Below the pieces are notes generated by a model. It searched no databases. It worked only from the letters and a program-made list of their open reading frames with translations, and was not told the origin of the DNA. Position numbers and translations under genes: made by a program. A DNA stretch of 62,245 nucleotides from an uncultured Selenomonadales bacterium (lineage in GTDB: Bacteria; Bacillota; Negativicutes; Selenomonadales; Selenomonadaceae): contig CALFJC010000168.1 in the NCBI GenBank assembly GCA_937877655.1, forward strand, positions 1 to 62,245, read 5' to 3'. Shown here one piece after another: positions 50,104 to 59,889 of this stretch (positions within the stretch are counted from its first letter, which is position 1; each line of letters starts with the position of its first letter).

Positions 50104-53100
50104 GTGGCGAAATTTTCTAATAACAAGTCCGACACCCTCATAACGGGGACAGCCAAAGCTGATTCGATTTTTAACAGCGGCGACAACGTGACAATCAGCG
50201 CGGGCGACGGCAACGACACAATTATTTTCGACGACAGCGAAGTTGCCGGAACACAATATCATGGTTTCGTAAGCGTGAAGGGCGGCAACAATTACATTGA
50301 AAATCCTGTTGAACTTTCGACTATAAGCACGGGCGACGGCAACGATACGATAATCACGGGCGGCGGCACAGGCAGAAATAATCATTGGGATGTTTATGAT
50401 GTTTAGCATGAAAATGATCAATGGTACGCCTCAATAGTTGCAGGTGCAGGCGATAACAAAATTTCCGTGACAAGTTACATGAAGGAAGGCGAAATTTCTA
50501 CAGGCAGCGGAAAAGACTTTGTTTCTATATCGAGCGGATCAAATAATGGAATTTCAGTCGGCGGCGGCGATGATTCGGTTATCGCGACAACGGACGATTC
50601 TACAATTAATGTCGGCGCAGGTAATAATCGCGTGACGATTAAAGGAGACAGCTCAGGCAACAGTGTCTTGGCGGCTAAAGGCGATGATTATGTTTCAATG
50701 GCAAGTTCCTCGACCGGCAATTATCTCCAACTCGGCAACGGCGTCAATACAGTTTACGGCGCGGGAGAAAATCAGAGCATCTACGCGGGCGACGGCGACA
50801 ATAAAATTACGTTCGGGAGCGGCTATGTAAATGTCGGCGGCGGCAAGAATAATATTGCGGCACTTTCAAACGGTTATGTAAGTGTTTTTGCGGGCACGGG
50901 CGACGATACAATTAATATCGGTGAAGAATCTTTTGGAACAGATTATCACAATTTGGTGAGCATGAAAGGCGGCAACAATTACCTTAACAATGTTGCGGAA
51001 CTTTCGACGATAATTGCGGGCGACGGCAACGATACAATCATCACAGGTGGCGGATATTATTATTATGGAGATGGCACTTCAATTAACGCAGGTGCGGGCG
51101 ATAACCAAATTTCCGTAACAAATTACATGTCAGAAGGCGAAATTTATTCGGGTGACGGCAACGACCTTGTTTCTGTCGAAAGTGCCGAAAAATCTTTGAT
51201 AAATGTTGGCGGCGGCAGAAATACAATTCTCGCGGAAAACACTCTCAACGACGGCAACACCGTTCTTGCGGGGAGCGGCTCCGATATAATCAAGGTAAGC
51301 GGCAACAATAATTTCGTCAGCGCAGGTTCGGGCAAAAATATTATTTCGGTCGGCGGCGGAGAAAATAATACTCTCATTTCCGGCGCGGGCAACGATACAA
51401 TTACACTTTCAAGCAGTTCAAGCGGAAATGTTATCGTCTTCGGCGGCGGCAACGATATTGTTCACAATTACAAATCAAACGACACCGTCAAGGCGACCAG
51501 CAATCTCATTCAAAACACTTTGGGCAGTGACGTAATTTTAACAGACGGAAAAAGTTTCATGACTCTCAAGGGCGCGGCAGATAAAGACATCAATACGGGA
51601 AAAATTTCTTCGTCCGAAGATGCTTACAAAACTCTTGCCGAAGATAAAACAATCGGCGATACTCTCCTGCCCGACGGAAATATCGATACCGTTTCGACAG
51701 TCAACATTTCCAACAGCCGCAATTCAACTTTAATCAGCGGCACGGCTGCCAACGACAACATTTATAACACGGGCTCCAAAGTCACAATCAGTGCCGCCGA
51801 AGGCAAAGATCAAATCTTCAACTTCGGCAAAAATGTTTCTGCAGACGGCGGCGCGGGAAATGACTCAATCGAAAATTACGGTGCGAACACGACGTTACTC
51901 GGCGGCGCAGGAAATGATGTCATTACCAATTACGAAGGCGAAGACGGCAACGGCTCTGAAGTTTCAATCGCGGGCGGTGCGGGTGCGGATACAATTTTCA
52001 ACAATGAAGGCGAATACGTCACGATAACGGGCGGCGCAGGTAACGATTCGATTATCAACAGCGGCGAAAATGTTCTGTTCACTTATGCCAAAGGCGACGG
52101 CAACGATAAAATTTTGGGCTTCAATGAAACTTCAACGCTTTCAATCAGCGGCGGAAATTTTTCCACAACAAAGAGCGGCTCGAATATAATCGTAACGGTC
52201 GGCACGGGCAAAATAACTCTTTTGGGCGCGGCAAGTTTGGATGCCGTCAATATCATCAAGGCAGACCCGACACTTCTTACACTCAACGAAAAATCTTCAA
52301 AAAGTGTGACGCTCGGCGCGGCGATAAAAACTGCCGACGCTTCAAAACGCTCAAAAGCAATTAACATTATCGGCAACAGTCTCGACAACGTCATTTACGG
52401 CGGCGAAGGCAACGATACTTTATCGGGAAATGCGGGAGCAGATACAATCAGCGGCAACGACGGAAATGATTTTCTCATTGGCGAAGACGGCGACGATTTA
52501 TTGAACGGTGAAGACGGCAACGACATTTTATCGGGCGGTGCAGGAGATGATACTCTCAGCGGCGGAAACGGAAATGATTCGCTTATCGGAGACGCGGGAG
52601 CCGATTCTATTTCCGGCGGCGCAGGATCCGACACTTTAAGCGGCGGTGACGGTGAAGATATTTTGCTTGGCGGCGCAGACAATGATAACCTTTTCGGCGA
52701 CGCGGGCAACGACACCATAAGCGGCGGCACGGGCGATGATACAATCGGCGGCGGAGCAGGCAATGATTCGCTTAAGGGAGATAAAGGTGACGATTCACTT
52801 TTGGGCGGTGATGGTGACGACACCTTATTGGGCGGCGCAGGAGATGACACTCTCAACGGCGGCAACGGAAATGATTCGCTTAAAGGAGATAAAGGCGACG
52901 ATTCACTTTCGGGCGGTGATGGTGACGACACCTTATTGGGCAGTTCAGGCGATGATTATTTGAGTGGCGACGCGGGTAACGATCTTTTATCAGGCGAAGA
53001 CGGCGACGACACCTTATCGGGCGGCACAGGCAAGGACTCGATGAACGGCGGCGACGGCGACGACACCTTATCGGGCGGCGCAGGCAAGGACTCGATGAAC

Positions 53101-54222
53101 GGCGGCGACGGTGACGATTCACTTTCGGGCGGCGCAGGAAACGATAGACTCTACGGCTCGGACGGCAACGATATTCTCCGGGGCGACGAAGGGCAGGATG
53201 TACTTTATGGACAAAACGGAAACGATAAACTCTACGGCGATGCGGGCTCTGATATTCTCTACGGAGGCTTTGGTGACGATACCCTTTGGGGCGGCGAAGG
53301 AGATGATACTCTCACGGGCAGCGAAGGCACAGATGTTTTTGTTTACAGTTCAGGCAACGATCTCATTACCGATTTTGAGATCGGAGAAAAAATTTCTATC
53401 AATGCGTCCATAACTTCTTCTTCAATCAACGGTTCAGACGCCATATTTACAATCGGAAAAAATACTTTAACCGTCAAAGACAGCAACGGCGAAGAAATAA
53501 CTTTCATACAAGCGAACGGCACGGAAAGAACGATAATCGGCGGAGCATTTTTGGCTGATAATTCTACAACGGCAAAAGTTACTCTCTCGTCCGATATAAC
53601 GGTCGGCGACGCAACGGCTCGGACGAAGACAATAAATATTACGGGCAATGTTCAAAACAATACGATACTCGGCGGCTCGGCAAACGATTTTCTTTACGGC
53701 GGCGAAGGAGCAGATTCACTTGTCGGCAATTCGGGCGCGGATAAACTCTACGGGCAAAACGGCAACGATATTTTGAACGGCGGCGCAGGTACAGATTCAC
53801 TTTGGGGCGGCACAGGCAATGATTCTTTGAACGGCGGCGCGGGCAATGATTATCTGAGAGGCGGCACGGGAGCCGATGAACTTTTGGGCGGCGCAGGTAA
53901 TGATAAAATTTACGGCGACGAAGGCGACGATACCTTGATTGGCGGCGCGGGCAATGATTCTCTCTGGGGCAACGACGGAGCCGACACTTTCCTTTACGAG
54001 AGCGGCGACGGTAAAGATGTCATCTTCGGCTTTGAAGATACCGACATGTTGGAGATAACAGAAACTTTCTCCGCAACTTACAATTCGTCCAAGAAAACTG
54101 TCGCCTTCAAAGTCGACTCGACGGCAAGCGCAATTACGCTGAAAAATTTCACGGCAACAACTTTCAACATAAACGGCGACTCCTACGCGATAAGCGGAAC
54201 AAAATTAATTAAAAATTCGTAA
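50104..54222 (+). pseudogene. RTX-type protein gene interrupted by an in-frame TAG
   Basis: GTG 50104 follows GGAGGAATT and starts MAKFSNNKSDTLITG, parallel to the next RTX protein. The frame runs 100 codons, meets TAG at 50404-50406, and continues in the same frame for 1271 codons to TAA at 54222. The bases after the stop still encode family sequence (YASIVAGAGDNKISVTSY), so this is one gene with a nonsense codon rather than two genes; an in-frame GTG at 50467 has no ribosome site. The protein would have beta-roll repeats throughout, linkers such as TSDITVGDATARTKT, and the shared C-terminal block (FGFEDTDMLEIT to AISGTKLIKNS). Either the gene is inactive, or TAG is suppressed, or the base is a sequence error. 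Confidence 0.8.
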
Positions 54223-54240
54223 TGCGTAATTCGTAATTAA
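54208..54240. repeat. Heptamer repeat, single arm (TAATTCG/TAATGCG subtype)
   Basis: AATTCGTAATGCGTAATTCGTAATTAAAAATT contains tandem TAATTCG-like heptamers and provides the stop of the preceding RTX gene. The same unit is seen at the end of the aminotransferase gene. Confidence 0.65.
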
Positions 54241-54246
54241 AAATTT

Positions 54247-54275
54247 TCTCCCGATTTCGGTCGGGATTTTTTTTG
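54247..54275 (+). terminator. Terminator after the interrupted RTX gene
   Basis: TCCCGATTTCGGTCGGGA hairpin followed by T8. Confidence 0.8.
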
Positions 54276-54295
54276 CAAAAATCTTCGCGGCAGAA

Positions 54296-54323
54296 TTAAC
54301 AAAAAAAAAACAATTATTATAAT
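54296..54323 (+). promoter_or_regulatory. Promoter of the fourth RTX gene with A10 in the spacer
   Basis: TTAACA (54296-54301) and TATAAT (54318-54323) have a 16-base spacer that begins with an A run (A10 at 54301-54310). A runs are common in this genome, so a switching role is less certain than for the G tracts. Confidence 0.6.
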
Positions 54324-54367
54324 GCCGGAAATAACATTTAAAATTTTTCCAAAGGAGATGAAGAGCT

Positions 54368-56356
54368 ATGGCGAATATTTCCAATCAAATTCCCAACACT
54401 CTGATTTCGGGAACAAGCAAGGAAGATTCACTGATCAATGTTGCCGCAAATGTCACAATCGAAGCCGGCAAGGGTGAAGATACCGTTTCAAACAGCGGAG
54501 ACACCGTGACAATCGACGCGGGCGCAGGAGACGACTCAATCAGCAACAGCGGCAAAAACGTTTCCATTTACGGCGCGGGCGGCAGTGATTCCATTTGGAA
54601 CACGAGCGCAAAAGTTACAATCAACAGCGGAATTGATAATGATTACATCAACAACAGCGGCGCAAGTGTCAGCGTCGACTTGGGCACAGGCAATGACACA
54701 ATCACAAACAGCGGCGCGTCGGTCACAATCGATGCCAATACGGGCACAAACAAAATTACGAACAACGGTAAACTTGCCTCGATTGTCGCGGGCGTCGGCA
54801 ATGACACAATCACCAATAACAAAAAAGCCGCCGAAGCGATTATTGACGCAGGCGCGGGCAACGACAGAATTAACAACTACGGCAAAAATGTCACGATTTA
54901 TGGCGGCGAAGGTGCCGATAAAATTTATAACAACGGCAATGTCGACTACAGCGACGGTAACGGCGACTATGGTTTAATCGACGGCGGAGCAGGCAACGAT
55001 TCCATTAACAATGAATTGGGAGATATTTTAACGATAAGCGGCGGCGACGGTAACGACACTATTAAAAGCTGGGGAGCCGGCAATACTATTTTCGGCGGCG
55101 CAGGCAATGATTCTATTTTAAATTACAATAGCGACTCTGTTTCAATCGCGGGCGGTGAAGGCAACGACTCCATTGAAAACGGCGGCTATTCACCTCGTTC
55201 AGCCACAATCGAAGGCGGCGAAGGGAATGATTTAATTTCAAACAGCGGAGCTAATTCCAAAATCGACGGCGGCGCGGACGATGACACAATAACAAATTCA
55301 GCCGACAGCGTTTCAATCGACGGCGGAGATGGCAATGATTACATTTCAAACAGCGGCGCGAGTGTAAAGATAACTTTGGGCGCAGGCGAAAATTCAATCG
55401 GCAACAGCGGCAAAAAAGTTACGATTGAAGACGGAGCCGACAACGATTTAATCACAAACAGCGGCTCCAACGTTAAGATTTACGGCGACACGGGCGACGA
55501 CTCCATTTCCAACACGGGCGCGAGCGTAACCGTTGACGCGGGCGACGGCGACGATACAATTATTTTGGGCAATGCCGAGACTTCAGTCGACGCCAAAAAT
55601 AATGTCATCCTTTACTACGAAGGCGAAGGCAACGATATTATCAGGGGCTTTAACGCGACAAGCACACTCAGAATTGAGGACGGCGCAGGAAAATATTCGA
55701 CGGTAAAAGTTGAAGATGACATAATCGTCACGGTCGGGAAAAATAATATCACGTTGGAAGGCGCGGCAAGTGTTTCGGGGCTCAACATTGACGGCGAAAA
55801 CATTAATCCTTCCGAACCGAAAACAGAGACTTTTAACAATAAATCTGCCGCAAAAGTTACGCTTGCTTCCGACACTGAAATTTCTGATGCGTCAAAAAGA
55901 ACTTCCGCGATTAGAATTGTCGGAAATACTTTGGACAATTTCTTTTTCGGCGGCACGGGAAAAGATACGCTTTACGGCGGCGACGGAGCAGATACAATTT
56001 TTGGCGGCAAGGGAGCCGATAAACTTTACGGACAAAACGGAAATGACGTTTTGAACGGCGGCGCGGGCAACGATACACTTTGGGGCGGTCTCGGCAATGA
56101 CAGCTTGATCGGCGGCGCAGGCGCAGATGTTTTCCTTTATGAAAGCGGCGAAGGCAACGATACAATCAGCGGCTTTGAAAACTCCGACATGCTTTTAATC
56201 ACGGGCGCATTTACCGCCTCCTACAACAAGACTTCAAAAGAAGTTTCCTTCGCGGTTGATGACGGCTCCATTACTTTGAAAAATTTCACGGCGAAAACTT
56301 TCAACGTCAACGGTTTTGAATATAAAATCAGCGGAACAAAATTAATTAGGAATTAG
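54368..56356 (+). CDS. RTX-type beta-roll protein (fourth copy)
   Basis: The 662-residue protein starts MANISNQIPNTLISGTSKED and has no signal peptide. Residues 20-440 consist of short degenerate beta-helix repeats of the form NSGxxVTIxxGxGxDxI (for example ISNSGKNVSIYGAGG), with few acidic GGxGxD units. A linker like KVTLASDTEISDASKRTSAI follows, then one compact array of calcium-binding nonapeptides (GGDGADTIFGGKGADKLYGQ) and the shared end block (FENSDMLLIT to KISGTKLIRN). No enzymatic or lectin domain is visible. GGAGATG precedes the ATG. The stop comes from a heptamer-repeat element as in the first RTX gene. Confidence 0.88.
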   Translation: MANISNQIPNTLISGTSKEDSLINVAANVTIEAGKGEDTVSNSGDTVTIDAGAGDDSISNSGKNVSIYGAGGSDSIWNTSAKVTINSGIDNDYINNSGASVSVDLGTGNDTITNSGASVTIDANTGTNKITNNGKLASIVAGVGNDTITNNKKAAEAIIDAGAGNDRINNYGKNVTIYGGEGADKIYNNGNVDYSDGNGDYGLIDGGAGNDSINNELGDILTISGGDGNDTIKSWGAGNTIFGGAGNDSILNYNSDSVSIAGGEGNDSIENGGYSPRSATIEGGEGNDLISNSGANSKIDGGADDDTITNSADSVSIDGGDGNDYISNSGASVKITLGAGENSIGNSGKKVTIEDGADNDLITNSGSNVKIYGDTGDDSISNTGASVTVDAGDGDDTIILGNAETSVDAKNNVILYYEGEGNDIIRGFNATSTLRIEDGAGKYSTVKVEDDIIVTVGKNNITLEGAASVSGLNIDGENINPSEPKTETFNNKSAAKVTLASDTEISDASKRTSAIRIVGNTLDNFFFGGTGKDTLYGGDGADTIFGGKGADKLYGQNGNDVLNGGAGNDTLWGGLGNDSLIGGAGADVFLYESGEGNDTISGFENSDMLLITGAFTASYNKTSKEVSFAVDDGSITLKNFTAKTFNVNGFEYKISGTKLIRN

Positions 56357-56421
56357 GAATGAGGAATTAATAATGAAGAAACGGCTTCAATTCCTAATTC
56401 CTAACTCCTAATTCCTAATTG
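56344..56421. repeat. Heptamer-repeat inverted element (TTAGGAA subtype)
   Basis: Nearly identical to the element at 43761-43838: left arm TTAGGAATTAGGAATGAGG, right arm CCTAATTCCTAACTCCTAATT. It supplies the final RN and TAG of the fourth RTX gene. Confidence 0.85.
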
Positions 56422-56460
56422 ATAAAAAATCTGCGCGGAAAATTTTGCGGAAAAAATTTT

Positions 56461-56492
56461 ATCCCTTCCAAAAACGGAGGGGATTTTTTTTT
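56461..56492 (+). terminator. Terminator after the fourth RTX gene
   Basis: ATCCCTTCC and GGAGGGGAT pair around AAAAAC and are followed by T9. Confidence 0.8.
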
Positions 56493-56540
56493 GTTCAATG
56501 CTGTATAATGAGAAAAAAATTTTTTTGGAGATGATTTTTC

Positions 56541-56927
56541 ATGGCGAACAATGAAACGAGTTCGGACGAAAATTATTCCACAATGAAAAGCGGCGAGGAT
56601 ATTATCTTGATAATCGGAGACGAGAAAATAATTTTGCAGGGCGCGGCAAATTTGTCGGAAATTAATATTTCGCCGTATGAGAAAATTATTTGCGGCGAAG
56701 GAACGGATGTCATTTGCAATAATTATCGCGGCGGAGGTTCCTCAATTATTTTTGAAGACGGCGGCGACGGCGACGATTTAATTTACAACCACGAAAATTT
56801 TTCAACCGAAGAAGACAACGCTTATATTTGGAAAAATAATTGGAGACAAAATGACAATCGGAGCCCCAAGCGACAATTTCCTTTGCAAAAAAGAAAACAA
56901 TTTCACGGCAGACGAAGACGCAGATAA
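56541..56927 (+). pseudogene. RTX-family remnant, probably frameshifted
   Basis: The first 65 codons are a clear piece of the RTX linker: YSTMKSGEDIILIIGDEKI then LQGAANLSEIN, parallel to the YST/FSTTKSGNDIIVTVGEGKI type segments of the large genes. After about 56820 the frame becomes basic and unlike the family (RSPKRQFPLQ, ending in an Arg run), whereas a neighbouring frame reads MTIGAPSDNFLCKKENNFTA. A frameshift is therefore likely. GGAGATGAT precedes the ATG. It is a decayed copy or a minimal relic of a fifth RTX gene, with its own terminator. Confidence 0.65.
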
Positions 56928-56945
56928 TCGGAAAATTTTCAATCA

Positions 56946-56974
56946 CCTGTTCAAGGAGCAGGGGATTTTTTTTT
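56946..56974 (+). terminator. Terminator after the RTX remnant
   Basis: CCTGTTC and GAGCAGG pair around AAG and are followed by GGATTTTTTTTT. Confidence 0.75.
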
Positions 56975-57071
56975 GCAACTGTTGATTTTGAAGTATCTAC
57001 GTGTTAAACTTAAATAAATCGATTCAAGAATAATTATAATCGCTGATTATGAAAAGGAGGATGAGATTTTA

Positions 57072-58577
57072 ATGATCGATATTACCGACAGAGTCCGCAA
57101 CAAAGATTTGCTGGGCAAAATTGTCAGCGCGGAGGAAGTGGCGAATTGGATTCAGCCGAATTGGACAATCGCTTGCAGCGGCTTCACGGCTAGTGCTTAT
57201 CCTAAAGCTGTTCCGCTTGCTCTTGCCGAACGCATGAAGAAGGAACCTTTCCAAGTCAACATTTGGACGGGAGCTTCCACAGGTCCCGAACTTGACGGCG
57301 CACTTGCCGAAGTCAAAGGCATCAAACAGCGTCTGCCCTATCAAACGGACAGCAAACTTCGCCCCGAAATTAACGACGGCACAGTCGATTATCTCGATTT
57401 GCATTTGAGCGAATCCGCGCAGTTGACGCGCACGGGCTTTATCAAAAAGAAAATTGATTTTGCATTGGTTGAGGCTTGCGCCATAACCGAAGAGGGAAAT
57501 TTAATCCCGACAACTTCGCTGGGCAACGCGGCAAGTTATGTTCAAAGTGCGGATACGGTTGTTGTCGAAGTCAATACCACACAGCCGCTTGAGCTTGAAG
57601 GTATGCATGACGTTTATGTTCCGCTTGACCCGCCCAATCGTCTGCCCATTCCGATTGTCCATGCCGACGACAGAATAGGCACAACTTTTATTCCCTGCAC
57701 GCCCGACAAAATTAAATTCATTGTTCCATGCGACATAAAAGATCATACTCGCGACCTTTCGCCCATTGATGAAAACTCAAAAAAAATGGCGGCGTTTACT
57801 CTCGAACTTTTGAAAGCCGAAATTAAAGCGGGAAGAATGCCGAAAGGACTTTTGCCGCTTCAATCGGGCGTCGGCAACGTTGCAAATGCGGTTTTGGAAG
57901 GTTTTGTCGAAGGCGACATGAGCGATCTCGTTGTCTATACCGAAGTTATCCAAGACGCAATGCTTGATCTTATCGACGCGGGAAAATTGAAATTCGCAAG
58001 CGGAACGGCATTCAGCCCGTCGCCCGCCGGCATGGACAGATTTTATAAGGACATTGACAAATATCGCAAATACATTTTGCTCCGTCCCGAAGAAATTTCC
58101 AATTCGCCCGAAGTTGTCCACAGACTCGGCGTTATCGCCATGAATACCGCGCTTGAAGTCGACATTTACGGCAACATTAATTCGACGCATGTCACGGGAA
58201 CAAAAATGATGAACGGCATCGGCGGAAGCGGCGACTTCGCCCGCAATGCTTATCTGACAATTTTCTACACGCCGTCAACCGCAAAAGGCGGAAAAATTTC
58301 TTCAATCGTTCCTATGTGTTCGCATATTGATCACACCGAACATGACGTTGACATTATCATTTCCGAATACGGCATTGCCGACCTGCGCGGCTTGGAGCCG
58401 AGAACTCGTGCGCTTGAAGTCATCAACAAATGCGCACATCCCGATTATCGTCCGCTTCTTCTCGATTATTACGAAAGAGCACTTGCCGCGACAAAGAAAG
58501 CGGCGACTCCGCATCTTCTCAACGAAGCATTGAGTTTCCATACTCGTTTCCTTGAGACAGGCGACATGCGCAAATAA
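57072..58577 (+). CDS. Succinate/acetyl-CoA:CoA transferase family protein
   Basis: The 501-residue product belongs to the acetyl-CoA hydrolase/transferase family. Seen are CSGFTASAYPKAVP near the N terminus, FALVEACAITEEGNLIPTTS and VVVYTEVIQDAMLDLIDAG, where the Glu is the CoA-thioester acceptor, and GIGGSGDFARNAYLTIF. In propionate-forming anaerobes such enzymes move CoA from propionyl-CoA to succinate. That role fits the following epimerase and methylmalonyl-CoA decarboxylase genes. AAAAGGAGGATG precedes the ATG. A pure acetyl-CoA hydrolase or acetate:succinyl-CoA transferase is the alternative. Confidence 0.85.
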   Translation: MIDITDRVRNKDLLGKIVSAEEVANWIQPNWTIACSGFTASAYPKAVPLALAERMKKEPFQVNIWTGASTGPELDGALAEVKGIKQRLPYQTDSKLRPEINDGTVDYLDLHLSESAQLTRTGFIKKKIDFALVEACAITEEGNLIPTTSLGNAASYVQSADTVVVEVNTTQPLELEGMHDVYVPLDPPNRLPIPIVHADDRIGTTFIPCTPDKIKFIVPCDIKDHTRDLSPIDENSKKMAAFTLELLKAEIKAGRMPKGLLPLQSGVGNVANAVLEGFVEGDMSDLVVYTEVIQDAMLDLIDAGKLKFASGTAFSPSPAGMDRFYKDIDKYRKYILLRPEEISNSPEVVHRLGVIAMNTALEVDIYGNINSTHVTGTKMMNGIGGSGDFARNAYLTIFYTPSTAKGGKISSIVPMCSHIDHTEHDVDIIISEYGIADLRGLEPRTRALEVINKCAHPDYRPLLLDYYERALAATKKAATPHLLNEALSFHTRFLETGDMRK

Positions 58578-58624
58578 AATTGATTAACTCGGCAATCGCT
58601 ACGGGCGCGAAGGTAAAAGACATT

Positions 58625-58660
58625 TAAAAAGTGGTTAGTGGTTAGAGGTTAAGTGATAAG
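58625..58660 (+). repeat. Short GTGGTTA-type repeats before the nitroreductase gene
   Basis: AAGTGGTTAGTGGTTAGAGGTTAAG is a single-arm tandem array in the gap of a likely operon, close to the GGAGAAATT ribosome site. Its unit differs from neighbouring elements. Confidence 0.5.
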
Positions 58661-58671
58661 GAGAAATTAAA

Positions 58672-59274
58672 ATGAACAGTTATCAAGAGGCAGTGACAAA
58701 TCGCCGTTCGATTTACAAACTCGGCAGAGAAATTCCCGTCCTTCAGTCGCAAATTATCGCGGCGGTCGAGCGCATGACAAAAGACATTCCTACGCCGTTC
58801 AACATGCAATCGGCGCGTATCGTCGTGACAATGTTGGATCATCATGAAAACGTTTGGCAAATAACAAAATCCGCGCTTAAATCCATTCTTCCGCCGCTCA
58901 AATATGCAGAGACGGAGGCAAAACTCAACGGCTTCGAGGCGGCTTACGGCACGATTCTTTTCTTTGAATCCAGCAACATGATTAAGGCGATGCAGGATCA
59001 ATTCCCGCTTTACAAAGACAATTTCCCCGGCTGGGCAATGCAGGCTAACGGCATGTTGCAATTCGCGATTTGGACGGCACTTGAGGATTTGGGATTGGGC
59101 GTCAACATTCAGCATTACAACCCGCTGATTGACGAAGACATCAGAAAAATCTTTGACTTGCCCGACAGCTGGGATCTCGTTGCGCAAATGGTTTTCGGCG
59201 AAAAATTGGAAGACCCGGCACCTGTTCCCAAAATCCCGACGGGTTCTCGCGTTAAGATTTTCAGAGAAGTTTAA
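58672..59274 (+). CDS. Nitroreductase-family protein (Frm2/HBN1-like)
   Basis: The 200-residue protein starts YQEAVTNRRSIYKLGREIP, where RRSI(Y) is the FMN-binding arginine motif, and contains PTPFNMQSARIVV, AYGTILFFE, FPGWAMQANGMLQFAIWTAL and LGLGVNIQHYNP. The pattern is of the small oxidative-stress nitroreductases of the Frm2 type. It probably uses FMN and NAD(P)H, with unknown physiological substrate. It is inserted between the CoA transferase and the epimerase genes, each gap holding a heptamer-type repeat. Confidence 0.82.
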   Translation: MNSYQEAVTNRRSIYKLGREIPVLQSQIIAAVERMTKDIPTPFNMQSARIVVTMLDHHENVWQITKSALKSILPPLKYAETEAKLNGFEAAYGTILFFESSNMIKAMQDQFPLYKDNFPGWAMQANGMLQFAIWTALEDLGLGVNIQHYNPLIDEDIRKIFDLPDSWDLVAQMVFGEKLEDPAPVPKIPTGSRVKIFREV

Positions 59275-59277
59275 AAG

Positions 59278-59356
59278 GCAATGAGGAATTAGGAATGAGG
59301 AATTAGTAATGGAGAGAATTTCAATTCCTAATTCATAATTCCTAATTCCTAATTAA
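59278..59356. repeat. Heptamer-repeat inverted element (TTAGGAA subtype)
   Basis: GGAATTAGGAATGAGGAATTAG is mirrored by CCTAATTCATAATTCCTAATTCC. It fills most of the gap before the epimerase gene. Confidence 0.8.
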
Positions 59357-59375
59357 ATTTAGGAGGCTTAACGAA

Positions 59376-59792
59376 ATGTTTAAAGTTCTTGGCGTTGATC
59401 ATATCGGCATAGCGTCGACGAGTTTGACTGACGGCGAATTCTGGAAAGCACTCGGCTTGGAGTGCACGGGCGAAGAGACCGTTGCGGAGCAGAAAGTTAC
59501 GACAGCTTTTTATCCCACAACCGCCGACAAACAACACGGCGAAATTGAATTGCTCGTGGCGAGCGAGGCGGGCAGTCCCATTGAAAAATTCATTGAGAAA
59601 AACGGTGGACGCGGCGGCATTCAACATATTGCACTGCGCGTTGACAATCTCGAAGCGGCTCTTGCCGATCTCAAAGAAAAAGGTATCAAACTCATTGACG
59701 AAAAACCGCGTAAAGGTGCGGGCGGCGCGTCCATTGCCTTTATTCACCCGAAGGCAACTCACGGCGTCCTCCTCGAACTCTGCCAACGATAG
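59376..59792 (+). CDS. Methylmalonyl-CoA epimerase
   Basis: The 138-residue protein is a two-module vicinal-oxygen-chelate enzyme: LGVDHIGIASTSL (metal-binding His) at the start, KFIEKNGGRGGIQHIALRV (second His) in the middle and GVLLELCQ (Glu) at the end. It interconverts the R and S forms of methylmalonyl-CoA in the succinate-propionate pathway. TTAGGAGG precedes the ATG. Just downstream lies mmdA, the enzyme that uses its product. Confidence 0.93.
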   Translation: MFKVLGVDHIGIASTSLTDGEFWKALGLECTGEETVAEQKVTTAFYPTTADKQHGEIELLVASEAGSPIEKFIEKNGGRGGIQHIALRVDNLEAALADLKEKGIKLIDEKPRKGAGGASIAFIHPKATHGVLLELCQR

Positions 59793-59868
59793 GAACTAGT
59801 AATTAGGAACTAGGAACGTAGTAGGGACGAGTAAAGTAGTTCCTAGTTCCTGGTTCCTAGTTCCTAAG
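59790..59868. repeat. Heptamer-repeat inverted element (TAGGAAC subtype)
   Basis: TAGGAACTAGTAATTAGGAAC is mirrored by GTTCCTAGTTCCTGGTTCC; the same subtype as 18688-18770. It begins inside the epimerase stop codon. Confidence 0.8.
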
Positions 59869-59889
59869 CGACTGAAAGGAGCGTAATAA

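Noticed and set aside
52395..52931. Minus-strand Ser/Pro-rich frame opposite RTX repeats
   Set aside because: Regular SPSPP-type repeats are the antisense of GGxGxD codons; the same occurs opposite every RTX array.
50467..54222. Independent gene starting after the amber codon
   Set aside because: The GTG at 50467 has no ribosome site and the sequence just before it is continuous family protein, so one interrupted gene is more likely.
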